Shown here in pieces: positions 54,353 through 64,000 of a stretch of 64,000 nucleotides of DNA; position 1 is the stretch's first letter; each line of letters begins with the position of its first letter. The stretch is taken from positions 149,421,819 to 149,485,818 of the forward strand of contig CP136064.1 of assembly GCA_032622095.1 (NCBI GenBank), given 5' to 3'. Under the pieces are notes generated by a model. The model was not told the DNA's origin. It ran no database searches and worked only from the letters and a program-made list of their open reading frames with translations. A program made the position numbers and the translations under genes. This stretch comes from Siphonodentalium dalli (Eukaryota; Mollusca; Scaphopoda; Gadilida; Siphonodentaliidae).

Positions 54353-55790
54353 AGAATAAATAATAATAATGTATAGCATTTTTAAATGAGGCCCAAAGCG
54401 CTCAATGATATACAACAGATGACAGAGCTCCAGCACATTCAAACACATATACGCATGTACACACAAACAATAACTACAATGAAATAAATCAAACAATTCA
54501 TATACAAATCAGAATGAAGCCTGTGTGTATTGTATAAAACAATGCAGGAAATATGTGCTTAGCTTTGGTCGTCGTCGTTGCTGTAGTGAAGTTTAAACAG
54601 ATACGTTTTGAGTGTAAGCGGGAGTGAATTCCAACGGTTTGGGCCGTAGCATTCAAAAGATCGACGACCATAATTAACAAGGTCACGTTTGGGGACAGCA
54701 AGTAATATTTTATCAGCTGACTTTAAGCCTGGTTTACCAGGTACATAGCATGAAAGAAGAGATTCAATATACACAGGGAGAGGCGAGAGGCAGTCAAATT
54801 TCTTACAACATAAGACAGCAATTTTATAGTCAATGTGGGCTTGAATTGGTAGCCAGTGCAGTTCTTTGAACATTGGTGTCAGGTCAGAACATTTAGGCTT
54901 CTTAAGAATCACACGAGCAGCAATGTTCATCATACTTTGAAGTTTATCAATTTCTGACTTGGGTAAGCCAGCCAGAAGTGGGTTACAGTAGTCAATCTTG
55001 GAAAGAACAAATGACGAAACAAGAGTTTTAGCAGCATCGGTGGTTATGAATGGCCTGATGTGAGAAATTCTCCTTACCGGTATATCCAGAAATAGACTTC
55101 TGCATAAATTGTTTATGTACATTTACATTGACAGAGTACTGTCTAGGTGAATGCCCAGATATCTGGCACACGACGATGGTGTTATATGTCGGAATCACCT
55201 ATACGAATGCAGTCCAAAGGAGTGTTCTTAGTTCTGTGATCTGTTCCAAATAACATTATCTTGGTTTTGTCATCATTTAAACACAGTTGGTTTGCGCCCA
55301 TCCATCTGCCGTTATACATTGCTGCATTTCTGAGATATTGTTTGCCAACTTCGATGGTGAGCTGGGCATATAAATCAGTGTATCGTCTGTGTACATGTGG
55401 TATTGTAGATTTCTCTGTGTGATGATTTGCCCCAATGGCTTAGTGTACATCAGATAAAGCACGGGCCCCCAAGGACGGATCCCTGGGGGACACCAAAGGA
55501 TAGTTCATATGGTTTGGAACAGAATTCACCAATTTGAACAGTCTGGATTCTGCCTGATAGATATGACTTGGAGAACTTTCCCTGAAATTCCGAATGTTTT
55601 GTTAAGGCTTGAAATTATGATGTTGTGATCCAAAGTATCAAAGGCAACAGAGAGGTCAAGAAATGAGGCTATAGAGACATTGTGATCATCTGCTGCACAA
55701 AGCAAGTCGTTGGTGACGCGGACAATTGCAGTTTCCATGCTGTGGTGTCGTCCATAAGCTGCCAGAACGCCCAACTTGCATTCTTTCAGA
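54353..55790 (-). pseudogene. L2/CR1-type LINE remnant (RT and C-terminus)
   Basis: Three minus-strand frames in succession carry parts of one RT. These are RHHSMETAIVRVTNDLL with SFLDLSVAFDTLDH (55774-55526), then LQYHMYTDDTLIYMPSS holding the catalytic box as YTDD (55462-55277), then ISHIRPFITTDAAKTLVSSF, SKIDYCNPLLAGLP, ELHWLPIQAHIDYKI and RWNSLPLTLKTYLFKLHY (55122-54559). ELHWLP..RI.YKI and the L2/CR1-like terminus identify the clade loosely. The 3' UTR ends with GAGCGCTTTGGGCC, AAATGCTATACATTATTATT and an (ATT)n tail near 54353-54372. Frameshifts and 5' truncation, close to the family B insertion at 55.9 kb, disable it. Confidence 0.85.
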
Positions 55791-55901
55791 AACAGTTCGA
55801 TTTAGTTTCGCACGAAATTCCACTCGCTCATTGCATTTCTGCATAAATTAATCTCATTTCCCACAACTTTTATCGCTTCAAAGTACATTTTAGCCACCAT
55901 T

Positions 55902-56463
55902 ATCTATTATATATTTTGGAAGATCTGTGTGTCTGTGTGTTCGCGATGAACTCGAAAACGGCCCACCCGATTTCGATGAAACTTGGTATGTGGGGGTATT
56001 TTCGGCCGGGGACAAACATAGGCATATTAATTTGTCCGTGCGATGTGACCTTGACCTTGAAATCGGGTCATTTCAAGGTAAAACGCCCGAATATCACGGG
56101 ATTTCGATGAAACTTGGTATGTGGGGGTATTTTCGGCCGAGAAGTAGCATAGGCCTATTAATTTGCCCGTGCGACGTGACCTTGACATCGGGTCATTTCA
56201 AGGTCAAATCACGAATTTTGATGGGATTTCCACGAAATTTGATACAAAGGGTTACTTTTGTCCACTGAGTGTTTTGGACGGGTCAAATCGTGACCCCGAC
56301 CTTCAGAATGATCAATTCAAGGTCAAATCGGGTAAAGTTTCGACAGGTACTTTTGTCCGGGCAGTGTTTTGTCCGGGTCAAATCGTTACCCCAACTGACC
56401 TTGACCTTCAAAATGGTCAATTCAAGGTCAAAGCCCGGACGAAGTCGGGTCACCTTCTAGTTC
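55902..56463 (-). mobile_element. Repeat family B, copy 3 (inverted)
   Basis: It is the reverse complement of the 15-kb copies. It starts TCTATTATATATTTTGGAAG with ATCTGTGTGTCTGTGTG and passes through GATTTCGATGAAACTTGGTA twice and several TGACCTTGA/TCAAGGTCA sites. It ends GAAGTCGGGTCACCTTCTAG. It lies immediately upstream of the truncated LINE. Confidence 0.75.
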
Positions 56464-56629
56464 ATTATATAATCTAACATTCTAGCAAATCCAGTTCATA
56501 ATAAGCACATTCAAACAGTTTCAATGATCGCTAGTTATCATATAAAGGTAATTAACCGGCGACTGCGATATATATTTGTATACGTAATTTATCAACTCGT
56601 TACGCGATTTACGTCGATGGAGCTGATCG

Positions 56630-56700
56630 GTCATGTGACCACGTTGTGGTCATGTGTTCGCACTCACGTGACTTACACTTCGGATACTTCCGCGATTTTA
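56630..56700. promoter_or_regulatory. E-box-rich patch
   Basis: GGTCATGTGACCACG, GTGGTCATGTG and CACTCACGTGACTTA fall within 60 bp, with two near-palindromic CATGTGACCAC arms. The CACGTGAC is a strong bHLH-type site by consensus. No transcript start is identified, so function is a guess. Confidence 0.3.
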
Positions 56701-56719
56701 TCTGCTCGATTTTGAATTT

Positions 56720-59160
56720 TCTTGCCGAAATGGGTCTGTTAGACATATATAATTAGTATTATGACGATAACAAAATGTTTTTGACAAACTAATTCCTTTA
56801 AACATCTGCCGATCAGTGATTGGCCTCCTGTTAGTTATGTTGCCAGATTTTTGAATTCCGACAATCTTCACTTGACCTTTACATTTTGAGATTGACTGAC
56901 ACTGACGTAATGCTTCTTGGAAGTAATGTGATTCCTGGCTATTTAGTTCAGACTCTGGAACCCTTTATAGCTTGTTCAATAGTCTCATTTTAATGAGACT
57001 GGAAGGTCACATGCAAACAAAGTGTTGTCCATCTCTAGTTTCACTCAGCAAGGCAGGAAGTAATGTTTTATATAACTCTTTAGCTTTGCTTCTGAATAAA
57101 TTATTCTGTTAGTTCTAAAAGTATGTGTTGGATTTATCAACCGATACTCTTCATTCTTAGGGATGTTCAGACATATATATTATAAGTATACAACAAGCAG
57201 TGAAATTTATATGGATTCCCATTCATTTATGTGTTTCAAACAATAAATTCAACAAACTGCCTGAAGATGTTTATTATCTGAATGTCCCTATACACATGAA
57301 TGGATAGGAATCGAGTGAGACTACTCATCAGTGTTCATCCAGTGTTTAACCCTTTCTGTACTAAATGGATTCTCCCAGTCAGTTTAAAATGTACATCAGA
57401 ATGGTCTATTATTTATTTGGAGAGATGTTAAGGTGATAAAAGCAGATGACAGATAAATAAAAGTGCAGAAGAAGCCCTATTTATTGAGGGACATGTTTAG
57501 ATAATAGATTCAACAAATGACCTATAGACAATTTGTTGAAATTATTATCTGAACATTTTTTATGGGATAACTACTCATCAATGATGCTTTATAGTCTGGT
57601 CTTTGGAGGGATGGACCCAGAAGAAATTGGTAAATGGAAATTGAAAATAGGTTGTTATTCATGAAAATCTACTAGACAAATGCAAATTTTAAAGGAATAT
57701 TATTCTGAAAATTTTCTTTCAATATACCTATATTACCGGTATATAATTAAAATGTCCAATTTGCCCAAATAATCTTGTGTTTCATCGATAATTTTGTTTT
57801 TATAATGAAAAATAAAAATCAGAAGAATGCCAAAGCTCTTATGTTGTCGACGAAGTCACATGATCAGTTTTAATTTATACCAGTCACATAGATGAGCAAA
57901 CTATTCATTTTCAGTCGATTGTTGTGCATTCTGGGGCAAAATCTACCATTTTGGCCGCCATATCAGATCAAAGTGATTGTTCGGTCCATTTTGTGATGGA
58001 ATGTTCATAAGTAATAAAAACTCTCACTTATTACGCCAAGTTCTGCTCATTCCCCATCAATTGTGACCCCAAATCCGATTTTTGGTGAAATTTCATACCC
58101 CATTCTTTAAAAAACAATTTGAGAGACCAGAGTGAACTTAGGCCTAAATAATGGCATCTTTCATCGCTAGAATGCTCAGTTAATAACATGACAAATGAAA
58201 CAGTATACCAAGTTTCTCCAGTTCTGAAAAGCAAGAACTCATAATAAGAAATGAGTGGAATATAGTATTTTTTTCACTTTCGGTGGCTATTTTGGCAGCC
58301 ATCTTGGATCTTGTATTTTCCACAAAGCGTATTTTGGATATATTATTCCTGTGATCTTCCCACGTTGAATGATACCAACATCGCTTCTTTACCCATTTCT
58401 TCTTGGTCAGCCCCTTTTTTCGCATACCACAACCATACAATTAGTATAGAAAGGGTTAATATGTATAATGAACAAGAGCTGGGTTAGTCTAAATAAAATT
58501 AGACCATGTTTCATTTCAATCAACTTACGGTCTAAGGACTCTCATGGTTAACATATTACTTCAAACGAGAGAAATATAGCCAATACGCAGCGAGCGATGC
58601 CTTTCTTCACCAATGAATAGCTTCCTGCAAATTCAATTAATATTCACTTATTCATACAAGCCACACCCGCGGCATTTGACTGCAATCTCATGAGGTGATC
58701 GTATAGACTACACGTTAGCATCGCGTATCTTAACTGACCAAATGTCATATGTTCAAAATCATAACTAATGTACGTTTATTCATAATTGGGGAATGATCAG
58801 ACAGAAAAAGTATACATAATAGAATTTTATTTGCAAAGACATTCAAAAAATAGTATTTTCTCCTATTAAACCTCTGGATATTACGTCATGTGCCAAATAA
58901 GGATCATCACAACTTTGAGTAATCCTAAAGTAAATGCCAAGCGCGTATTCTAAATAAGGAGATGACGCAACATGACTGCCGTACAGCTCAATAAGATTTA
59001 TTATAATGTGCTTATCGCTATATTTTCATTACATTGTGCTTTATTATATAGCATCTGAATGGCGAAACTTGAAATTCTGTATAGTGAAGCAATTAGCCTT
59101 GAGAGCATGTTATTGCATGGAAATTGGTTAGAGGAAGAGTGACTACTCTTAAATGTTTAC
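56720..59160. other. No gene recognised
   Basis: Long AT-rich stretch. Short frames (58031-58440) have no domain signatures. CAGCCATCTTGGAT at 58296 is a brief family-A-like phrase only. Confidence 0.5.
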
Positions 59161-59172
59161 ATGACCTCAGGC

Positions 59173-59413
59173 GCACATGTGTAGATCCATGTATGCATCG
59201 CGATGATAAACAATGCCGTATGAATATTAATGAGTTTTCACAAAAAAGGGAATTGCCCCTTCATCCTGCTTCATCTCTGATATCAGATAGAATCCTGGTG
59301 TCCTCAGATGTAGATGAAAGCAATGAGATGGAGTCTGGATATTTATCAGACTGGAGCTGGGCTGTTGGCCAGTGCATACCACCTAGTGATGTTAATTGCC
59401 ACCTCCTACAGTA
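59173..59413 (+). CDS. Candidate terminal exon of an unrecognised gene
   Basis: After a plausible acceptor (tgacctcag) the frame reads RTCVDPCMHRDDKQCRMNIN, HPASSLISDRILVSSDVDES and NEMESGYLSDWSWAVGQCIP before a stop codon. Acidic and Trp/Tyr-rich protein-like composition sets it apart from neighbouring frames. No upstream exon was found and I recognise no family. It may instead be a remnant. Confidence 0.35.
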
Positions 59414-59419
59414 ACATGG

Positions 59420-60880
59420 ATGTGGCGTATTGGGTCTGCATTGGAACGAGTAATTGGAAGTGAGAACTGTTTTGTGCAATACAATGGCACTACGTCAAGA
59501 TATGTCACTTTAATACCATGTTGCCAAACACAGTTGAAGAGTTGAAGGGAGTGCTTTGGGGTGGCTGGCCCCGGGATTGTCGAAAGGGCCGATAGGCCCT
59601 TTCCTTAATCCCCAGTCGATGAGTTAGAGCTTCTCATGTCTATAAAAACTACTTTTATATCCTGTTTCAGAATATCCTTTTTATAGGCCCAAATAACCTG
59701 GGGATTTCCCCAATTTCACATGACCAGTTGTGTGTGAGTGTATGACCCGATTACGAAACAGTTTAGTAATTTTTCTACTTATGCTATATAAGTAGAAAAT
59801 TTACTGATTAATGGTTTCTTTTATTTTACATCCATACCAACTTTTGATCAAAGATCCGACAACCCATAGTTGGGATATCTGGTCGGATGGACAGACGGAG
59901 GACTGGATGCATGTAATCCAGTATACTCACCATTAGCCTCGTTTGTGGAGGTATAATAATTGTCTTTATTATATGACTATCGTTTTTCTTCCCCAATGCC
60001 ACTATAGTAAAGCGATCATTTCCCGACCATCGGATCAGCTACAGTTTGATCCGATGTCATACCACCATTTTCTATCTCGCATACTGTGCATGTCTGTAAA
60101 AAGTATTTATTATACAAAAACAGTTCCTTCTTTATTCTTGTTACTAGTGGCCTACATGTGGTTTCATTTCATAATTATTGTGCATTTTAAATAAAAAGCA
60201 TGTCATATAATAAACCTGTTATCGCTGCAATGAAATGATCTGGGCTTCGCATCACGTCTTGTTGAAGAGGTCAGATCGCTGGATCTAACTTGACCCAATT
60301 ACCACACAACATAATCATGATGCGAAAAGTGCTTCAGCCAATCGGGAAGTGCATTAGTTACTATGATGGAGTTGTTGTTAAAGTAGTTAACCTGAGACCC
60401 AATACTATCAGGTTCCATCATGGAACTGGAGTTTCAGATATTTGGTTAGTCACCTTAAAAATAAATAAATAGCTCTGCCAATTGTGTATAATATTTATTG
60501 CATAATACAATAAAGTAAAAATGTCAAATAAAATGCACCAATGTTATAGAAAGTCACAAAAAATAAAAACAATTTAAGGTGAAATTATCTGTTACTCCAG
60601 ATTTAATATCATATAATAATGATGAAATGATGACAATTATGAGATATACTTTCATGAAAACCGAGACAGATAATAATCAATGATAGTCAATGGAAGACAA
60701 AGCAACATTTTCCTTTATATCTGACTTGATTTTCTGTCATTAAAGATGCCACATCCATATTGACACTGATAAATAGCTATTAATAGTTTTTCGCGTTTCG
60801 TAATAATAGAGAAAAACATTTGTCTTGGCGATACGGGTTAACATAATTAGACAGCGCGGGAAACGACGGGTTTCCGCGAT
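59420..60880. other. No gene recognised
   Basis: Contains a small inverted repeat GAAAGGGCC-gata-GGCCCTTTC (59581-59602). Nothing coding is supported. Confidence 0.5.
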
Positions 60881-60884
60881 TGGG

Positions 60885-60975
60885 TGTAATTATGGTTGTT
60901 TATGAACACGTGACGAGGTAACAGCCAATGGGGCTTAGCGGTAACGTGTTCAGGAATGAGATTCACTTCTAGCAT
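60885..60975 (+). promoter_or_regulatory. Promoter-like patch: E-box plus inverted CCAAT
   Basis: GAACACGTGACGAGGTAACA is followed by AGCCAATGGGGC and, about 55 bp on, by ATGGCGTTCGTCCC opening a very short frame. CACGTGAC plus a CCAAT box is a common animal promoter pairing. No following gene could be recognised. Confidence 0.3.
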
Positions 60976-60999
60976 GGCGTTCGTCCCATCAACTTCCTA

Positions 61000-62050
61000 A
61001 CAAAAGTTTGTTAGAAATTTTTGTCGAATATAAGCTGAAGAATGTTAACAAAATCAAATATTCAATTTGTCAAGATTCGACAAACGTCAAACATGTCAGA
61101 GCGTCATTTGGACGCACAGTATACAATATAATAGTAATGTGGGGTAATGTTGCATGGTATAAGACGTTTTGTCAAAATCGAAAGAGGCGTTTAAAAAAAT
61201 ATATAGATTATCGGGTCAAAAGTGCATAGAAAGTTCTCATGCCAAATTCAGAGGTTTATTACATAATTATATATTGTGAGCATTTCATTGATATGCATTT
61301 AAGATGTGATTAAACGTGTATTCATGTCATGTTGGGCCCAAGCTTTTCTTTCACAAGGATTATTCAAGATAGCAGGGGCTATATATAATCATGGAAAGAC
61401 AAGTTTTCACACGGAAGTGAACTCAAGCAAATTGTCATATTTGTATTCACGAATAGTCCAATAAGAAATTATAACTAATCTCAGAACCTGAATTCATTTG
61501 TCTGTTCAAGCCGATGTCATTTACAAGTTTTTCAAGATTCAATACTGGGTATAATAGAAAGTAAATTATATTATTGTTTGTCAAAGATTGGGGTCTATGC
61601 CAATATGAATATACACATGAATATGGAGATGAGAACCAGCATTTCACCCTGTAGACGGGCTTCACAAAGGCTCTGGTTACAGATTTCTGCCATAAAAATA
61701 AAAATAAAATCAGAATGGCAGTTTTTTCTGGCCGGTGGGGACACCGTCGTTACCGAGGCCGTACGTATTGGTTCAACGTGGTCAGGCCTATCATTGTGCA
61801 ATCAGAGCAATACACGGGACAGTCGCTCGTCGTGGCTTGTTTCCAAACATAATTGGGTGTTTGTTATTAATTATTTCCAGTAGAGGGAAGACTTATTAGT
61901 TTCATGCAGGCATACAAATATTGATTTTGAGTCATTTCACCGCGTTTACTTTTTGTCCTACCTGGGAAATCCCCGAAAGCTGTTGGCTCATTTCACGAAA
62001 TTAAATATCATAATAAGTAGAGGATATAAAGGGTTTTGAGTGGATACTGA
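61000..62050. other. No gene recognised
   Basis: Short frames at 61008-61229 and 61578-61883 have no recognised domain or reliable splice sites. Confidence 0.5.
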
Positions 62051-62055
62051 AAATT

Positions 62056-62143
62056 ATGTCACGAATGAGTGAGACAAATATTTATTTTCATGAGCAGCTT
62101 CCAGCGAGCGAAAATAAACATTTGTCTCATTCATGAATGACAT
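62056..62143. mobile_element. Foldback, about 34-bp arms
   Basis: ATGTCACGAATGAGTGAGAC with AAATATTTATTTTC pairs with GAAAATAAACATTTGTCTCA and TTCATGAATGACAT with few mismatches. AAAAT-like sequence lies on both flanks. Confidence 0.75.
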
Positions 62144-62689
62144 CAAAAATGCTAGATATTCTTTTAATTATACATGTTTCCAAAGAAATTCACCAATTAC
62201 GATGATAAATGTTCTCACAATCGCCTTCAAGCGACGTATCAAAGTCAACAGCTGATTGCTGCCTGTTTACTTCACCATCTGAAGAATAGAGAAATATAAA
62301 GCTCCCATATTCATCTGTTTATTTCCCCCATAATTGTGTCTAATTTCAACATAAAATTGATTTCTATGATACTATAATAACAGAAAATGATAACTCTACT
62401 GATTCGCAAAGATTTTGAAATATTCCAGTAGCGTATTGGTACACAGTCGTACAGTGTATGTGTTGACAATTTCTGTGGAAATATATACTCGGAATCTTTC
62501 CTAATTCATCAACGACACATACTCGCCATTTCAGCGGGTGCAAACTACCTTGAAAAAACATTGATATATGACATTTTTGGCAACTATGATACTCGGCTGG
62601 TCATAGTTGGAACTATTTATAAGCTGATTTTGATTACTATTAAAGCAGCTTTTGGTGAATACACGAACAAAACGATTGAACACTCAATT

Positions 62690-63110
62690 GATTGCCATCA
62701 TAGTATTGAACATCCATACCAAATTTATATCCATCAACCGGTGGTGGAGATACGGAAAAAAACCTAACATATCCAGATAAACAAAGATGAATAACTCTGG
62801 AACGGAAAATCCGGAAAAATGATTTAACACTCCTTTGAATTCCCTCATAGTAGTGAACATCCATACCAAATTTCATTCAGATCTGACAACCAGTGCTTGA
62901 GATATCTGCCTGGATGGATGGACGGAAACCAACGAATGGAAAAACTGCAGGGTGTGATGATGGATTCACATGTGAAATCCAAGATGGCTGCTGGCGGCTT
63001 TGTTTTTTTTAAAACAAAATTTAGCTCAGAAGATCCATATGAAGTTTGGGGTCGATCATATGAAGGATGTGCCAAAGGATTTTGTAATGCAAAGAGTACA
63101 AGCAGTCGCA
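62690..63110 (-). repeat. Family D units joined to an inverted family A fragment
   Basis: GAACATCCATACCAAATTTA and GAACATCCATACCAAATTTC (62707 and 62858) mark two units about 150 bp apart. On the minus strand each carries the shared core AAATTTGGTATGGATGTTC. At 62968-63100 TGAAATCCAAGATGGCTGCT and GCCAAAGGATTTTGTAATGC are inverted family A phrases. Confidence 0.6.
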
Positions 63111-63199
63111 GACAACGGTATCCCCCGCCGAATTGTGCAGTTGGGGAAGTGCATTCTCAATAATGTTTGCGTTTTCAGTATGTGCTAAACAAGAGGTGG

Positions 63200-64000
63200 G
63201 ATTTTGTCAAAAAGCCTGGCTTGCGAACTCATTGTAGGTACTGACATTTGTGGAAATTATCCATGTGACGTCATCCATTTGCACCAAAAATAATAAACAA
63301 AGTCCAATAACTCTGCGGAAAATATCCGGCCGGACCTAGTTTGTGAACTCGTTCTAGATACTGGTCACGTGAACTCATATACCAAAAATCTTTGAAATCC
63401 GTTGACATTTGTGGAAAGGAGCCCTGTGACGTCGTCCATTTGAACACAACAGTCCAATATGTCCGCTTAAAATATCCGGCCGGACCTGGTTTGCAAACTC
63501 GTTCTAGATACTGGTCAAGTGAACTCATATACCAAATATCTTTGAAATCCGTTGAGATTTATGGAAATGAGCCCTGTGATGTCGTCTATTTGGTAAATTT
63601 GACAAAAATAATAAACCAAGTCCAATAACTCCGGTAAAAATATCCGGCTGGACCTGGCTTGCGAACTCTGCTAGGTATTGGTCAGGTGAACTCATATACC
63701 AAATATCTTTGAAATATCCGGCCGGACCTGTTTTGCGAACTCGTTCTCATATACCAAAAATCTTTGAAATCCGTTCGACATTTGTGGAAATGAGCCCTGT
63801 GACGTCGTCCATTTGAACACAAAAGTCCAATATGTTCGCTTAAAATATCCAGCCGGACCTGTTTTGCGAACTCGTTCTAGATACTGGTCATGTGAACTCA
63901 TATACCAAAAATCTTTGAAATCTGTTGACATTTGTGGAAATGAGCCCTGTGACGTCGTTCATTTGCACACAAAAGTCCAATATTAAAGTCCGCTTAAAAT
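63200..64000 (-). repeat. Family E tandem array, running off the window end
   Basis: Units of roughly 150-190 bp contain AAAATATCCGGCCGGACCTG, TTGCGAACTCGTTCTAGATA, CTGGTCA(C/T)GTGAACTCATA, TACCAAATATCTTTGAAATC and GCCCTGTGACGTCGTCCATT. About five units are visible. Frames on both strands (for example FKDFWYMSSRDQYLERV) are repeat products. Confidence 0.8.

Overview
This is a eukaryotic window, AT-rich and dominated by transposable elements, with one intron-containing host gene. The gene is a CUSTOS (C12orf43) homologue, which marks it as animal DNA. The repeats (PHD-finger LINEs, L2/CR1-type and RNase-H LINEs, MULE fragments, a hAT element with an 8-bp target duplication, a tRNA-headed SINE, and large arrays with Helentron-like ends) suggest a marine invertebrate, perhaps a mollusc or other lophotrochozoan. 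The species-level guess is an inference. Nothing looks bacterial or viral.

Layout. 1-5.3 kb: repeats, a foldback MITE (3.4 kb) and a CCAAT-rich minisatellite (4.2-4.85 kb). 5.4-9.1 kb: a nearly full-length LINE on the minus strand with PHD, endonuclease and RT domains; frameshifts and loss of the RT catalytic FADD box disable it. 9.1-12.1 kb: foldback elements and an array of an 18-bp palindrome. 12.2-12.7 kb and 19.8-20.3 kb: 3' ends of LINEs with (CAA)n tails. 14.8-16.5 kb: three head-to-tail copies of a repeat rich in TCAAGGTCA. 20.4-52.1 kb: the CUSTOS gene, six exons, plus strand. The exons join in phase to an exact 705-nt frame (234 codons plus stop), every intron is GT-AG, and the predicted protein matches the family at the N-terminus, the TPEFR box, an FxxF segment and the Ser/Asp plus poly-Lys C-terminus.

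CUSTOS intron 1 is about 23.7 kb and is a transposon sink. It holds a possible 6.4-kb MULE bounded by inverted repeats at 20.6 and 27.0 kb. Inside that lie a MULE transposase gene of two exons (25.1-26.7 kb) and an RNase-H LINE (20.7-23.1 kb). The LINE is itself split by a 1.35-kb MULE-like element; removing that element restores the LINE frame. Further along intron 1 are a 3.3-kb tandem array (28.4-31.7 kb), a phrase-repeat foldback (32.8-33.9 kb), a second array element (37.9-39.3 kb), a 1,059-bp hAT element (39.99-41.05 kb) and a SINE (42.3-42.7 kb). Intron 2 holds a third array element (44.3-46.6 kb) that starts 28 bp after the exon 2 donor.

Downstream of CUSTOS are an L2/CR1-like LINE remnant (54.4-55.8 kb), another TCAAGGTCA repeat copy (55.9-56.5 kb), a candidate terminal exon of an unrecognised gene (59.2 kb), a promoter-like patch (60.9 kb) and a new tandem array that runs off the end (63.2-64.0 kb).

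The least explained signal is that at least six otherwise different repeat families here share one short core resembling GATnTnnATGAAATTTGGTATG. Two or three of these families also share an end design, in which a 5' hairpin arm is repeated inverted near the 3' end. That fits a group of non-autonomous Helentron-like elements carrying a common internal module.
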